From: Sebastes aleutianus
Lineage: Eukaryota; Chordata; Actinopteri; Perciformes; Sebastidae
DNA: 64,000 bases
Reading direction: 5' to 3'
Assembly (NCBI GenBank): GCA_916700875.1
Contig: CAKAKS010000060.1
Coordinates: 32,810,804-32,874,803 of the forward strand
The stretch's first letter is position 1, and each line of letters begins with the position of its first letter. Below, in pieces: positions 47,599 through 61,130 of the stretch. The notes under the pieces are model-generated. The model saw only the letters and a list, made by a program, of their open reading frames with translations. It was not told the origin of the DNA and did no database searches. Position numbers and translations under genes: made by a program.

Positions 47599-48056
47599 AG
47601 ACACGGGAAACCTCTGTTGGTCTGGAGGAGCTGCAGCAGTTATTTCTGCACAAACGTCCACTGTACATTCACTAGATATTCTCAGAGCTAAACTAACTCT
47701 ACTGCAGTGTGGAGTGTGCGCGCATGCACGTGAGAGTGGAGAGAGAGAGCGAGTGCGAACGAGCGCGGTGTGTGAGTGAAGGCAGGCAGAGGAGCAGAGT
47801 ACAGCAGAGACTCCGGCCCTGGAGACCAAAGCTACAGTCTCCCCCGCGTCTTCTGAACATGGTTGAGGGGCTGAAGCAGGAAGAGTTAACACTGTTTAAC
47901 AGACGGGCTTCACGAGATATAACTTTGCGGTTTTGGTGCTTCCGTGTAGTTTGTGTTGGAGTCTGAGTCTGAACAGCGTGGCCACACGCGAGCGCGCATG
48001 GGACACCGACCTGCAATGATTTATACATTTAAGAAGTTACAAACAGTCCCTTTTAA
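47599..48056 (+). mobile_element. Repeat family A, copy d (5-prime truncated)
   Basis: It matches the 3-prime 60 percent of the 9711-10498 copy, beginning at acacgggaaacctctgttgg and ending ttacaaacagtccctttt plus aa. It has its own insert (acatggttgaggggctgaag) near 47858. Confidence 0.85.
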
Positions 48057-49611
48057 GGAGGCATTTTATTTAGTATTTTTATGTGGATGGGAACTGGTTC
48101 TCAGTCTTTTGCCTGATCAGCTGAAGTCTGGGGGAATCAGTACCGCCACACAAGAAGCATCAGAGATGTATTGAAATGAGATTGTCCAAAGCACTGTGAG
48201 AGTTGGTTTGAGACATATTTTAGCCAGAGAAGGCGAGTGGGAGAGTGACGTGAGTGAGAATCCATAAAAAGGTGTAAATGTTTTGTCTCACTTGTAGTCC
48301 ATCCACGGGACTCATCCACGTGTTTTTGTGTTTATGGATCGACGGACACCCGTAAAGTGTAAATGAAAGCTCTTCCCCTGTGTCTGACTTGCAGAAGTGA
48401 GAAATACTCAAAAGTAGGTCAAATAGTTTTCCCTCAAGTCAGTCCCAGCGTTTCAACCCTGCAGACCAATACTTAGTCCCTGTTTCCATTCTCAAATGGT
48501 AAAAGTGATTCTGAGGTAGTACACAGTTTGCATCCGGTAATAAATCTGAGTTCTGGGGAATTTTGCACAAACAGAAATGGTCACTGCGACATGCTTACAA
48601 TGAGAAAAAACATTACAGAATATCTCCTCATAAAATCTATACAGCTTAATGTTATGTTTTATTAAGTCGACATGTTTTTGCAGTAAAGGTCTCCATGGTA
48701 ACTGAAAGGTTTCAAATATTACACAAAACATCTAATAATATCACCATATGTGTGTGTGTGAGGAGAAAGATGATAATGATGATGATGTCGGTGCCAGAAC
48801 CCGCTACCAGTGCTGAGGAGACACGTGCACATGTGGATTTCTTCATGCCAATACATCTGCTAATGCAGTCACAGCTGAATTCCTAACAACTTGGGATCAC
48901 AGCATAATTATTTCGCAGCAAATGTTTTCATTTATGTATTCCCACACTTTGAATCTGTTATTGTTCCGCTCATGGATAGAGCTGAATAATATGGCTGCCA
49001 CCTGTTCAGGTCATGAAAGAGAACAGAGGTTTGGAAACTAAAATTGGAAATGGTAAAAAAAATCCTTTCATGGCCTAGAATTAGTCAAAAGAGCTGAAGT
49101 GGAGTATCGAGGCTGCCTAAATCCTCACCAACCGACTCCAAATGAAACAGTTTTAGCTGAATTTGTTTTTTCCTCTCTTTAAGGTCAGATGTTTGCCCAC
49201 TGCAGGTGTCCTCCTCAGCCCTTGGCCAAGACTATAATGACCCTTTCATGCAACCTCCAACTCCCTGACAGTGCGTAAAGTTGCCCTGTAGAGTTGAGTC
49301 CAGCCGCAGCTGAATCATTGCATCTTTTTCTCAGAAACCATTGAGTCCGGCTCAGTGTGGAAAGACCAGAGAGTGTGGTCAGCTGCAACCTGTAACTGAC
49401 ACAACAAATCCACAACTCAGCTGATGTCAGGAGGCTGCTGGGAGGGACTGTCTTTCCACACTGTTGCAGATTTTGTAACAGCAGCTTTCATTAGGTTATG
49501 ACCAGGGTCTGGAATTAGCACCCGCCACCCACCGAATGTGGGTTAGTTGTTGGCAGTGGCAGTGGTGAAATCATCAGGACACCCGCCACTTTGGCAGGCA
49601 GGGAAAACACT
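48057..49611. other. Intron 1 segment, no gene recognised
   Basis: Only short frames. A gatgat-rich microrepeat lies at 48770-48786. No element ends are recognised. Confidence 0.4.
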
Positions 49612-50325
49612 AGTGATGGGAATAGAGAACCGTAGTTGTCCACTTTCTTGGTATCTCATGCTTCCGTGACTATCGATTCCTCTTACTGATGCTTTCTGAC
49701 AGTTACGCTGCACAATGACGCATACGCACGACGTATCATGTTTCAGTTTGTTTGACTGGAGACACAGCGGAGAGAAAGAAAAGCGCCACTAAACCTAAGG
49801 GGGTGATAATGTGACACTGTGCACAACAAACCCGTGTTATAATCAGCAGGAGGAGACTTAGTAACGATAGCTGTTAGCAGCAGGTGGGCAGCAAAGTCCC
49901 GACTGGTTAAATACCAGAGCTACTAACGTTAACGGAGGTGCCATTGAGTTATTATTATAAGGTGTTCAAAGTCTGCTCAGGAAAAATGACCATTGGGTGA
50001 AGGTAAATTATAACGTTATCATGATGTGTTCAATTGTAATCTCGTAAAATTAAGTTGTTGTCGAGAATAAATGAATAAATAATAATAACTAAATTGAATA
50101 AATCCAGTTGTTTGAAGGAGATGTTTTCACATCAATATAAAATAGATATTAGAGAGAGAGAATTATGAACTGTTTAACTTCATAACATCTTACCAAGATT
50201 TTTTTTAATCAAAGCAAATACTTAAATATTCATAATCATTTGAATTGTGTGTTTTTATGCAAATAACCACTATAGACGACAGTAACAAAGTACAGTACAG
50301 TTCTGTGTACACTAGCCTCCCTCCA
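49612..50325 (+). repeat. Interspersed repeat family E, copy 2
   Basis: It matches the reverse complement of 3487-3905 on both sides of a roughly 275-bp extra segment (49975-50252). The extra segment is AT-rich with a gagagagag run at 50152-50160 and may be a later insertion. Confidence 0.75.
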
Positions 50326-51794
50326 CGATGTAATTCAAACACTGTAATTTACAATGTATATACCATGTTTTTTATGTAAAATATATTGAACATTGAATGA
50401 CATCAGACCTGAATGTTATGTTTGATTTTATTAAATTATTATTATTATTATTATTATTAATAATAAATGTATGTTTTACAATAGACACTGCATGTGCATT
50501 TCCAAATGCCTTATCCAGATTAACCCCCATATTTAATGAAAATCCAACTGTTTTTTTAACCATTTAATAGTGAAGCATCATCACCCCCCCGCCCCCCACC
50601 CCCAAGTACTACTCCAATTCAAAGGTCATATTTAGCCACGTGTGGATTTCATATAACCTCACCGAGCACAAAAACGTCAAAACCCCCCCCCCCCAAAACA
50701 ACCTAAACATCATACAGTGGAAGAATCTTTTAATAGATCATATATCCCTGGAAAAAAAAGTCTGCCTCCCTCGATCATAAAACAGCTGTTTTCTATAAAA
50801 CCTGGTCTGAATTCATTAATAAATTAACCTCCACCATCGCTTGATCTCCAATCCACAATGCAAGGATGAATGGGTATACACATATTGTTTCATTCATTCT
50901 CTTTCTTTCTTTCTTTTTCTTCTCTCTTCTTTCTCTGCAGTGCCACATAATTATACAGTTGTACACACACTTACCCGCCAAATTCTGCCTCCCCTTGTTG
51001 TTTCATCTGATGCGGATACGTTGTTATCTATATTGTTTATCATTAACTGTTAATCGGTAATCATGAATTATTATGATTTATTATGATTATTATTGGTGTT
51101 AATAATAATGATAATATTATTATTGTTGTTGTTATGTTGCCATAATTATGTCTTATAAATATGATAGCTGCTTTTATCATAATTTGCCTATTATTATTAT
51201 TATTATTAATCTGATAAAAGCTTCATTTACCAGCAGACATCACGCACAACAACACCCAGATATCGTCTTTCTCAGGCTATAAACGGCACAGGCATCTTCA
51301 CGTTCAGGCTACAAACAAACATTGAACCTTCTTTTTCAACAACCCACCCTATTCACCCACTCTATTCCCACTCTCTCTCTCTCCTTATTATTATTAACAT
51401 TAACTTCTTTTTTATTATTATTTATTGGCATATGCACTTGTCTTTCTTTGATCTTCTCAGATGCTTTATATGTTTGTTTTTCACGTTGATCACTTGCACT
51501 GCACTATTTGTAGGTCTCTTGTAATGCACTATTAGTTTTCATGTTTCTTGCACTTTAATTAAAAAAAAAAGAAAAAAAGTTAAAGATAGACATTGACCCT
51601 GATCAGCCTTTTCAAATAAAGGGATAAAGCCTGGGCCAAATACCACTTGTCTAAAGATTCTGCTGACTGAGAAACCCACAGATACTTGAGGAATTTATGT
51701 AACACCAAAACAAGGAATGCAAAATCTAGCTACTATAAAGAGAGCTTTTCTTTTCTTGGGGCTTTCATAACTCCAGACAGTTTGGGAATCAATT
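50326..51794. other. Intron 1 segment with homopolymers and ATT repeats
   Basis: C-rich runs lie at 50585-50603 and 50683-50694. (ATT)n runs lie at 50437-50462 and 51187-51210. No gene. Confidence 0.5.
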
Positions 51795-51965
51795 ATTCTA
51801 CAGTTCTACAATTTCATTTAGCAGACGCTTTTGTCCAAAGCGACGTACATCTGAGAGTTCGTACAACACAAGCAAGGATCTAGATAGGAGGGAACAACGT
51901 GAGTAAGTGCCAACAACAGCTTCAAGTCTGATCGGACACAGGTGCCGACAGGCAGAGCACAAAGG
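51795..51965. repeat. Common fish repeat (TTTAGCAGACGCTTTTGTCC type)
   Basis: The diagnostic text catttagcagacgcttttgt followed by ccaaagcgacgtacat marks a very abundant fish dispersed repeat, usually considered SINE-like. Its boundaries are approximate. Confidence 0.65.
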
Positions 51966-52019
51966 CAACACACACGGTGGATAGAAGCAGATTTCAATTT
52001 TTTCGGCCAAGGGCCTTGG

Positions 52020-52200
52020 AAAGAGATTATGTTTTCACCGGAGTTGGTTTGTTGGTTTGTCTGTCTGTCTGTCTGTTAGCAGGATTACTCCAAAGGTTCG
52101 ATATGGATTTGAATGAAATTGTTTGGAGGGGTGGGGTGTGGCACAATGAACAATCCATTAGATTTTGGTGGTGATCCGAATTCAGGAATATTTTTAAGTA
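52020..52200. repeat. Interspersed repeat family D, copy 2
   Basis: It shares ggtttgtctgtctgtctgtc, ggatttgaatgaaattgttt and ttttggtggtgatccgaat with 58430-58520. Confidence 0.6.
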
Positions 52201-52319
52201 TTCCGATCAGCCTGAGCTGTCATTTATATCCACAGCTGAAGGCTGGCGGTGTGGGTGGGAGAGGCTGAGCGAGCTGTCTGCATCAGTGTATTTGTAATGT
52301 TATGTTATGTTATGTAATG

Positions 52320-52900
52320 TAATGCGGGAGTCTATGCAGCCCTGCAGTAACCCCTGTATATCACCTGATCTTCCCCGCCCTCCTGCACACCTATTCCCAC
52401 TTCCCTATTAGCCTTGCCGTATATATATACCAGTTCATTTCCATTCATTCTCAGCCAGATCGTCTCATGTGCTTGCTACTAGTGTTCCATGGCAAAAATA
52501 TGGCTGAAGGTTTTCTTACGCCACCCAGGACCCCCCGCTGGCTGGCTACTCCATATCCTTGTGGAAAGCCCTGTTCATCTCAGTGGAGTATACCATTTTT
52601 CAATGCCACCTGTTGAAAGTATTGATCATGTTTCCTCTCTCTTAAACCTTGTGTGGCACGGTTGGTATAAGGGAATGTGATGATGGGTAGTGTGATTGGG
52701 CAGGTCATGGCAAGAATGCCGAGGCTGATTTTTTTTTTTTGACCCAGTCCAGCCCTGACCTGATCTCTTACTGGATTAGTACTCCTTCTCTTACTAGCCT
52801 GCCTGTTCAGACCGTCAATACAACTGAACTTTTATCTTCACCTGCCTGATCTCTGAGTCGTGCTTTTGGGTCCAAGCCTTGTTATACAGAGCAGTTATAA
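52320..52900 (+). repeat. Possible LTR-like remnant, interrupted
   Basis: Pyrimidine-rich text (cacctattcccacttcccta, gccttgccgtatatatatac) and the end segment (ctgagtcgtgcttttgggtc) resemble fish Gypsy-type LTR sequence. Unrelated DNA lies between about 52490 and 52700. No TG...CA boundary or primer site is proven. Confidence 0.35.
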
Positions 52901-54984
52901 CAGTCTATGAAGTCCTTCCAGAACATACCCAGAAGGATAGTATTCTGTAATTCAATTTACCAGAAATTACCTCAATTAGAAATAAGGATATTTAAGAGTG
53001 ACCATTCTAATTATAGGTTTCTTGCAGCCTAATGCTGTTTTCACATTGCATTTCATATGGAAAAGATGTCATAATGGCAGATTAGCCAGAAGTCCGGAAC
53101 GAGTGGTACTAACTCTGTCATTGCAGAGCGGAAGAGAACCGTGAAGCCAGTGGTTTCTGCTGACAAAGCCACCAGTCAGAGTTTGCCGGCCGGGGGAGGA
53201 GAGAGCAGCCAAGCACAGCACTCTCAGCCCTCTCCCTCCAGGAAGAAAGCCTGCATTTGATGGATCCTCACACAGGTTTCCTATGAACTCCAAGGTAGGC
53301 TTGCAGCGGTAGTCGTGTTACCGGTGTTCGGGCATATACCGATTACATTACTTGGCCACCACCCCCACATAATTTTGCTTTTTTTTTTTTTTCGTACAGT
53401 CCGGACGACGGATTGTGCAATTATGAACTGAAAATGTCTGCTCCGTGCAGCAGAAGAGTCAAAGCACAGTATTGCAGGAGTCAGATTTCACTTATCGCAT
53501 GACGAGAGTGAGGAGAGTTCACTGTCAAGACAATGGTGGAGCAAGGCTGGAAATGGGTATTGGTAGGGGTGGGCTCAGCCCATCCAAAGGTTGTTCAGCT
53601 AATGGAAAAATAGCACAGAAAATACCAGCTTCGTTTCTAATTTCTGTTTGGGTGGGCAACCTAAAGCCCGCCTCTCAAGTTGCCCACTGTCCGGCCCTCT
53701 TCTCGTCGTATTCAAGTGCAAACACAGAGCTCTGAAGCATTTTCTAGAAAGTTTACTCTCAGTTTCTGAATGATGTGCTGCTAGCGAAAGCGCATAGATT
53801 GACCAATATTCCATTCCATTCATTGAACTCGGCGGCTGCCACTGCGCTGCGAGCGCCACATTTCAACCAATCCATAGTCAGGGCCTCGTCCCGACCGGAC
53901 GCCTGCAAGTGATAGTGCTGTTTGCAAGCGGCGTTTCTTAGCGGCGTTTCTTAGCGGCGTTTGCAAGCGGCGTTAGTGAGCGGCATTACTGAAAAATGTT
54001 GGTAACTACTAGCCTAAAACATTAACATGAAGCCCCAGAGCCAGGGCTAGCAGGGGTATCTACAGTACATGGTTGTGGTCTCCATGCTCTCATTGTTTAA
54101 CTGCTAATTTAACCAACAGAGGACAGTCACTCATAAACTGTCTGTACTACTTTAACTTGTGTTATGTCCACATACTGTAGCACATGTTTTAGTGCTTTGC
54201 CGTTGGTATCTGAGGTAATGGGAGTGATGAGTAATGAAGTGACTGATTACAGGAATCAGGGGGCCCAGTGTTGGCTGTGTGTGACAGCTCTCATGTGACA
54301 TCAGCTTCTCTCTCAGAGGGAGGAACTGTATGAAAGAACAGCATCCATGTCACTGTGTGATATGACATCACTCACCTCACTCCTGTCTTAGTCCCGTCAA
54401 TATGATGGAGCGATGCACACACACACACACACACACATACATACACTCACAGACCGACCACAGCGGCGCCAGTTGTGGTGGATCATTTTCATGTCAAGTT
54501 TGGATAAATCAGTGGTAATGCCGGCTGACTCTGCTGCGTACCGCTGCCTGCAGGCAGTCAAGCCGTGTTTTGCTCACGGCCCCCACTGTCAACCAACCTC
54601 TGGAATTTCCCTGCAGATCTCCTCATGCTAGAATAACCAAGTGTCAACATTTCTTTTACAAGAATGAGATGAGAAGATGGATATCAATCTCATCGTCTGT
54701 GTGTTAGGTACAGAGCTGGACTCAGGATGTGGTTAGCCTAGCTTAGCATAAAGACTGGAAGCAGGTGGAAACAGCTAGCCTGGCTCTGTCCAAAGATTAA
54801 AAACAAAAAACATACATTGCTGTTCACCAAACGTTTTTGGTTTTGGTCCATGATATCAAACCTGCTGACTGAACTGTGACAAACAGACTTTAGGAGTGTT
54901 GTTTTGTCAAGAAATAGTTCCAGCATGTAACTCCCCCTTAACTTTTTCCACATTTCGGTTGACTCTAGCTCTGTACATACTAAA
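52901..54984. other. Intron 1 segment, no gene recognised
   Basis: Positions 53565-53900 resemble a degenerate dispersed repeat (gggtgggctcagcccatcc, ggcggctgccactgcgctgc). A short tandem of agcggcgtttctt lies at 53930-53990. A CA microsatellite lies at 54415-54437. Confidence 0.45.
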
Positions 54985-55212
54985 ATGTTGGGTTATTTTA
55001 TCTACCCAAACGCTGGGTTGAGCCTGCTGGGTCATTTTATTGGGTTTTTTCCCCACTATGCTGGGTAGTTTTTGTGCAGCCCAGCCACTGGGTTAGTGGC
55101 TGGGTCATTCTCTTTGACAGTTGACACAATGCAGTCCTCCTCTCTTCCGATACCGTGTGGTGGAACCTACCCAGCAGCCGGGTCACTTTAACCCAACTGC
55201 TGGGTTATCTGC
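54985..55212. mobile_element. Probable MITE rich in GCTGGGT motifs
   Basis: Repeated aacgctgggt, tgctgggtca and cccagcagccgggtc motifs are inverted between the two halves (gttgggttattttatct / taacccaactgctgggtta). The dense direct and inverted repeats match a known style of fish MITE. Confidence 0.6.
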
Positions 55213-55807
55213 AGGCAGCAAGAAGCTTCTTTATGACTGCACTCCAACAGCAGTCCTCCAACGCAATTAGATAAAGGTTTCTATCCGCTTTTATACCATA
55301 GACCGTTTAGCGTGATCTCGGTTGTTAGGGTTAGTTAAACCAGATAACGAGAAGATACCCTGGGTATGTTGAACTCGCTTCGTAGTACAGGCCTCAGATG
55401 ATCTCTGACAATTACACAAATTGACAATGTGCAAATGTCCCCCCGCTGTGGGACTAATAAAGGAATATCTTATCTTAATTACACCCACTTCACACAGTGA
55501 ATGGTCAGGTATGTAGGGTTGTTAAAGTAGGCATCGTTTGACTTTCCTCACAAGCTTTACTCTAAACTACTTCCGTTGCTTTTTGTGTGAACAACCTAGG
55601 GCAACTCCATGAATGTCTTTCAAAGGGGACTGCCTGAAAGTGGGCTCTGTTATCCCCCCATGTGTACGATTCATTACGTTGAGACTACAACGACACAGAG
55701 TTCTTGGAGAGAGGCATCGGGATGCTATGGGGGAAGGCTATGATGGCGGGCTTATCACCTTCCGGTGAACCCGTATGAACACTTTAGCTCAGTTAGTCAT
55801 GGTTGGA

Positions 55808-55863
55808 CGACAAGTTGTACAATGACACGTTGTACAATGACACGTTGTACAATGACACGTTGT
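55808..55863. repeat. 15-bp tandem repeat with TTGTACAA core
   Basis: The unit ttgtacaatgacacg is repeated three to four times; each contains the palindrome ttgtacaa. Confidence 0.88.
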
Positions 55864-55985
55864 TTGCCTGAAGCATACTGAGGCTGTTGGGCCCTGCTGT
55901 GAGCTTGGCAAAAGTCAGATTTTTGCAGTCCAGCTCCCATGTGGTGGAGGTTCCTCCCCGATCACACTGCTGTTCAGTTGCTTCT
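55864..55985. repeat. Segment shared with family F copy 2 insertion
   Basis: The text gggccctgctgtgagcttgg and ggaggttcctccccgatcac recurs in slightly changed form at 58250-58345. It is a short dispersed repeat of unknown class. Confidence 0.6.
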
Positions 55986-56584
55986 TATAATCTATTTATA
56001 TTTCATATGAATTATGTACTTGGATTTATTCTTGTACATATTTGTATTTATCTGACATTACATATTTTTATATTATATCTTTTTATATTTGTCCATGATA
56101 TCTCAGTACATTCTTCAATGATATTTTTCAATATATTTTTCCATGATTTTTTTTGGTATATTTCTTGATGACATTTTTCTATGATATCTAGCATATATTT
56201 GTCTACATATCTTTCTTGATATCTTAACACATGTTTCTACTATATTTCATATGATATCTTTATACATCTTTCTATGTTTTTTTTTTTTATGGCATTTTCA
56301 CTGTACACTCTGGAAAAAGTTTTTACTGTCTTACGGGGTCATAGCTCTTAATTCTACTTTACATGCGATTGATTCCCTGTATTTTGGGGGGTTTTTTTCT
56401 GTGCTCTTTGTTAGTGCTGGGTATTTTCAGCCCACGAGCCTTTCATGAGCATTTATGAGGTTATATTGTACAGTTTGTAAGCATAGATTTATTTTATTTA
56501 TGTCTTCCTTCAATAGAGGCTACAGAAAATGTATATCAATTATGTGTTATTGATGAGTCTGTCACCATTCTATTTTTATGGAGT

Positions 56585-56615
<31 letters not shown>

Positions 56616-56690
56616 CTTTCATTGTATTGCTGGTTGTTTCTGACTGTTTTGGTCACGCCTCTGTTGTTGCGAGAGAGGATTGCTGTATTC
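55986..56690. other. AT-rich intron segment
   Basis: Repeated atgatatctt and tatattttt motifs span 56050-56280. A (TA)n microsatellite lies at 56588-56614. Frames here are low-complexity. Confidence 0.55.
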
Positions 56691-57195
56691 GAAACCTCAT
56701 ACTATACTAGTAGTACGTACTGATTTGGCCAAAATGCAGTATGTAGTATGCGAACAAAAGCAAAATCTACAGTATGCCAAAAATACCCGGATGTCGTACT
56801 GATTTGAAAAAAATCTCCAGTATGCATCGGACCAGTCTGCCTCACCTACTGTATCCCACAATGCAAAGCGCTGGAACACTACATGCTACGGTTACAACAA
56901 CAACAACAGCCAAAACGGCTTGTTTTTTTAATTTTAAGTAGCTATTTCATCACTAAATTCACTTCAGAAAATTTTTGAGGCAAGAAATCAACTGTGTAGA
57001 TTATTAATATCGGCAGTTTTACGATATTAGATGGCGAATCGAACATTTGTTGCACCGTTGTCAGAGTTTAGAAGCTCCACAAAAAGCCGTGACAGCTAGC
57101 TAGCGCCTGCCGGGGTCGCTACCTCTCCAGCCGGGCGGTCACGCTCACAGACCGCTATGAGCTGGCTGGAGCTCTCTAGAGACCGGTCTGTAGAC
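56690..57195. mobile_element. Repeat family I, copy 1
   Basis: The left portion (gtagtacgtactgatttggc, tgcagtatgtagtatgcgaa) looks like the end of a fish DNA transposon. Positions 56856-57195 match 63525-63855 closely, sharing atcccacaatgcaaag, cttcagaaaatttttgaggc and cctctccagccgggcggtca. Confidence 0.75.
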
Positions 57196-58079
57196 GAGGG
57201 GCTTTTATTTCCTTGTTGACGGATAGTTGATGACGGCTTACAGCTGAAACGCGTTCGTTTGTTTGCCCAAAATAAACTAAAAAAGACTCTTTTATCTGTG
57301 TTTTTTTCTTCTTTGACTGTTATACTTGTGTACATGTCAGATTATTTCAGTGTGTGTGAGTGAACTGAAACCTGTCTCACTTGACCTTAAAGAGCTGCTA
57401 ACCCACCAAAAAGATTGTTTTATTTAATTTAATCTGTGTTTCAATGCAGAGTTATTAAATATTGATATCAGCCTTCGAGAAAGCAGATATTAGTCCAACC
57501 CGAGTACTAGGCTTTATTAGTGAATGTCCATCATGACTAGTGGATGTTGTGTGTGTGTGTCTGCCATCCACAGCATATGTCAGTGTGGCCTCTGCTCAAT
57601 GCGTCCAGTGTTGTGTTAGTGCAGCGCTGGACGCACAGCAGCCTCATTCATGAGACCGTGCAGCAGTATGTGTAAACAGTTCGCCTTCAGCTGGTTCCTC
57701 CAAGAGCTGGAAGTGTGACTTTCTCTCCGTTGGCGAACGGGAAGGAAACAAGTAAGAGCATTGTTAGTGTTGGCTGATCTGCCTCGGCTACTCGCACTGC
57801 TCAATATTTGCCACTGATCGTCGCTGGAAGGAGCGGAGGGATTAAACATTGATGTGTGCTTGTTTGATCAAATAATTGCTTTAGAGTTCATTCAGGTCAC
57901 GAGCTCCCATAAAGTCGTATAGTTTGTGGGGCCCTGCATCTCCGTGTGATCAGGTTCTTGTTGATCTGCTTGTGGTAATAACATTCATCGGTGGATTGCA
58001 TCTCTGAAGTTTCCATTTCACTTTTGGCAACATTTCAAATTGCTTGTAGAAGTGCTGGTTAACTAGTATACAGTTAACC
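57196..58079. other. Intron 1 segment, no gene recognised
   Basis: A short TG run lies at 57548-57562. No element ends or coding frames are recognised. Confidence 0.4.
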
Positions 58080-59700
58080 CCCTTAGACCCATATAGACCT
58101 GTTTTTGTCTTTTTTAGGAGGGTCCAGGGGGTCTTTAGGGGGAGATAGCAGGTCAACAGTAGATGTCACATAGAAGTGGTGTACATCATCTGAAAGCTGG
58201 GAGCCTGAAGATTCAATTGAGATGCAGCTCAGCACTCATACTGAGCCTGTTAGGCCCTGCTGTGAACTTGGCAGAAATCACATATTGGCCTGTCAGTGCA
58301 GTCCAGCTCCAATGTGGTGTGGAGGTTCCTCCCCGATCGCAGTCAATAGACCTGGTCACTATATTCATACTGGTTTTATTTTTACCTCCGCCAAGGCCGA
58401 AGGCCTAGGAAGGAGGTTATGTAATGTTTGTTTTTTGGTTTGTTGGTTTGTCTGATTACTCCAAAAGTCTGCGATGGATTTGAATGAAATTTTGGTGGCG
58501 ATCCGGATCATGATCCAGCTTCGGGAATTTATTTATTTATTTAACTCCGCTCAACCTGTGCATTAACACCACAGGCTTTAAGACATGCGCAGTGTAACTG
58601 ATGACGCGTCACCCTGCCTCTTTCCTTCTGCCAGCAGAGAGAGAGACAGAGCGAGAGTGGGGGCCGGAGGGAGGGGGGGATACCTGTAGATTCTGCGTTT
58701 TTTCTCATTAAACTCTGTGAAATCCCAGTCGAGTTCGACCGAAGCACACTTGGTGATTGTTGGAAAGAGTAACGACGACGGTTTAAGTGAGTTTTATTTT
58801 GTTTCTGTCCAGTTTGAATGAAGTGTTTTACAATGCTCCGCTACGTACAGCTGATCTCAACATAAACAAAAATACACGTGGATGATGGCGCAAGCTGCAC
58901 GGAGAGGGGGGGGGGCAATCGTACTCGGGCAGCTTGGCGGAGGTTTGATCTCTCCGAGTGCCATTCTAGTTCTACTTGTGTACATGTCAGATTATTTCAG
59001 TGGGTGTGAGTGAACTGAGACCTGTCAGCTGCTGTCAGATGCAGCTCAGCACTGTGTGTCAGGTTGTTTAAGTCATGAATCAGAAAGTGTATAAGGGCTT
59101 TTAATAGAAGTATATGATGATCATCCCCATGCTCTATCATGTCTCATAAGTTGTTGCAGCAATGTTTGGGGTTGATAGCATTTGTTACACAGATTTGGTG
59201 CTAAATTTAAAAATTTTTACCACTTCAGAATTTAAAAAAAATATAAAAACAATCCCTCCAAGATACCACATTAAGCCACCAACACCTCGAGGAACACCAT
59301 AGAAAAAGCCGTGCTGTGATTTGGGATCAAAATATTTTGACATTTGGAGATTTTTGCAAGAATTGTATTTTTCGGCGATTGGATGTCGAGCACTTGTGTT
59401 GTGTAAACTGCTCATAAACCCCCTTATTGTTAATGTAGCTAGGAAAGCCATCCATCCTCTGAATGCTCTAGGTCTCTAGTTTGTGGCTGTACAGTTTCAT
59501 GAGGCTGTGATTATCCTAGAGGTCACCACAGGTCATTTTATACAGTGAGGTCACATTTCAAAAAATGGTCTCACTACAGAGAAATGTCTCCTATGGGGAC
59601 TAACATCATCACACATGAATACAGTTGGGCTCATTGGATCCACAAGAGTCTCAGCTTTACAGTGATACCCAGTTTATGGAATTCAAAGACTGACTTTCAG
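58080..59700 (+). mobile_element. Repeat family F, copy 2, with nested insertion
   Basis: Matches the 31850-33060 copy at 58150-58225 and 59040-59690. The middle (about 58235-58980) is a nested block that includes a family D repeat (gccgaaggcctaggaaggag to cttggcggaggtttgatctc). It has a single copy of the 38-bp unit at 59454-59485 where copy 1 has twelve. Confidence 0.82.
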
Positions 59701-60359
59701 TCTCAAAGTTATATAGAAAGATTCTTAATACTCATTCATATTGTCATTATGGTCGTTAATCAGAGACAGTATTATCAAAGCAATGGCCGTATTCAACCAC
59801 ATTAAAAAATGTCTGAAAACACTCTCTCTCTGCTCTCTCTGTGTTGGCCTTTGTCAGCTGGTCCCAGTCCATGTGTGTGGCTGGTTGCTGTGGTTGTCTT
59901 CTCTTTCTAAACAAACCACAGTGTCTTGCTAATCCTTTGCTTCTGCCTTACGTTACAGCCATCAATTTAAGACCCGCGGGGCCCCTAATTCATCGTTGCT
60001 GTGGGACGCTGTCAAACACTCCTCCGCCGCACACATGGTTTCCAGTATTACACTGTACATGTGTGTATGTTCCGCAGCATCTGTCAGACAAGGCAACACA
60101 TATGGATGTCAGTGTGTCACCCCGGTCCTGTGTAAGCGCATGTCAAACAGTTCCAAACACATGGTTCTCAGTAGTATATGAGGGGGATTGTTCTGCTGCT
60201 ACTGTGCGAGGCTGCTGTTGTACTGAGGCAGGGCGTGTTATTTGGTTGAGGGTGTCAAGGTTCAACTGGCCCTTTTAAAAGTCCAGTAGTAATAATAAGC
60301 ATTCAGGCTGATCCTTAAAGGCACACTCCACAGTTTTTACACCTCAAAGATTTGTTTAT
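59701..60359. other. Intron 1 segment, no gene recognised
   Basis: The 145-codon frame at 59841-60278 is Cys/Ser-rich without a recognisable domain and overlaps an unrelated 61-codon frame. It is probably not coding. Confidence 0.4.
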
Positions 60360-60830
60360 TAAGGTCAAGCCCCGAACGGACACTGGATCATTGTTGGATG
60401 AAGCTCATCAAAGGTTATCAAAAGCTTGTTGATATCTCATCGCGTTTTGAAGATGTTGACCAATGACCAACCTTCGCAAAGGGCGGAGCTTATGAGGAAA
60501 TTGGCCGTATTTCATTGACCATTATTCCAATCATCATACATCTCGGTAGATATATTCAGTACGTGTTTGGGAATAGGCGTACCAAAGCAGCTTCAGCTAG
60601 ACCCATAGGGGGCGCCACAAATACCAAAACGTGTTCCTCAAAACCTGGTTGACAGAATTTCAATTTCAGGTGAAAACGTTTAAATGCCGGCCCCATCACA
60701 TCTTAAGTCTGATTGACTTGAAATTTGGCTCACATGTCCAGCTCCATGTGCTCTACAAAAAAGCCTCAAGAACCACAGCCATTTTGAATTTTTCTGTACA
60801 TATTCTCCAGGACTTTGAGTGTGCATTACT
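60360..60830. mobile_element. Interspersed repeat family H, copy 2
   Basis: Shares gcttgttgatatctcatcgc, catgtccagctccatgtgct and gggggcgccacaaatacc with the 40740-41790 copy. The segments are in a different order, so at least one copy is rearranged. Confidence 0.65.
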
Positions 60831-60974
60831 CTATTAAACTAACTGAAGTGATGCGAATTTGCAGTGGTGCGACGGATTGCTGCACGGGTCCTTCAGAGCT
60901 GCTACAACAAACTAACTTTTCTTGTTGTTGAATGGTAACAACCCAAGGGAGGATGTCCTCCCTTATATACTGTG

Positions 60975-61130
60975 CAGTAGGGATGTCACGAGAACCGATA
61001 CTTCGGTACCAAATCGATGCCAACATTTTTAAAAAGTGACAGTACTCTTTTTCTACAGTACCGAAGTCACCGTACGATGCCTGTAATGGTCATTGGTAGG
61101 GATGTGACGGTGAGGAAACATGTGCAGAGT
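60975..61130. mobile_element. hAT MITE end fragments
   Basis: The text agtagggatgtcacgagaac and cgatacttcggtaccaaatc, then a second ggtagggatgtgacggt, are typical tips of hAT-type fish MITEs. This remnant ends about 230 bp before tgfb2 exon 2. Confidence 0.6.

Noticed and set aside
59841..60278. 145-codon + strand frame
   Set aside because: Cys/Ser/Val-rich without a domain, overlapped by another frame in a different phase, with no splice context suggesting an exon.
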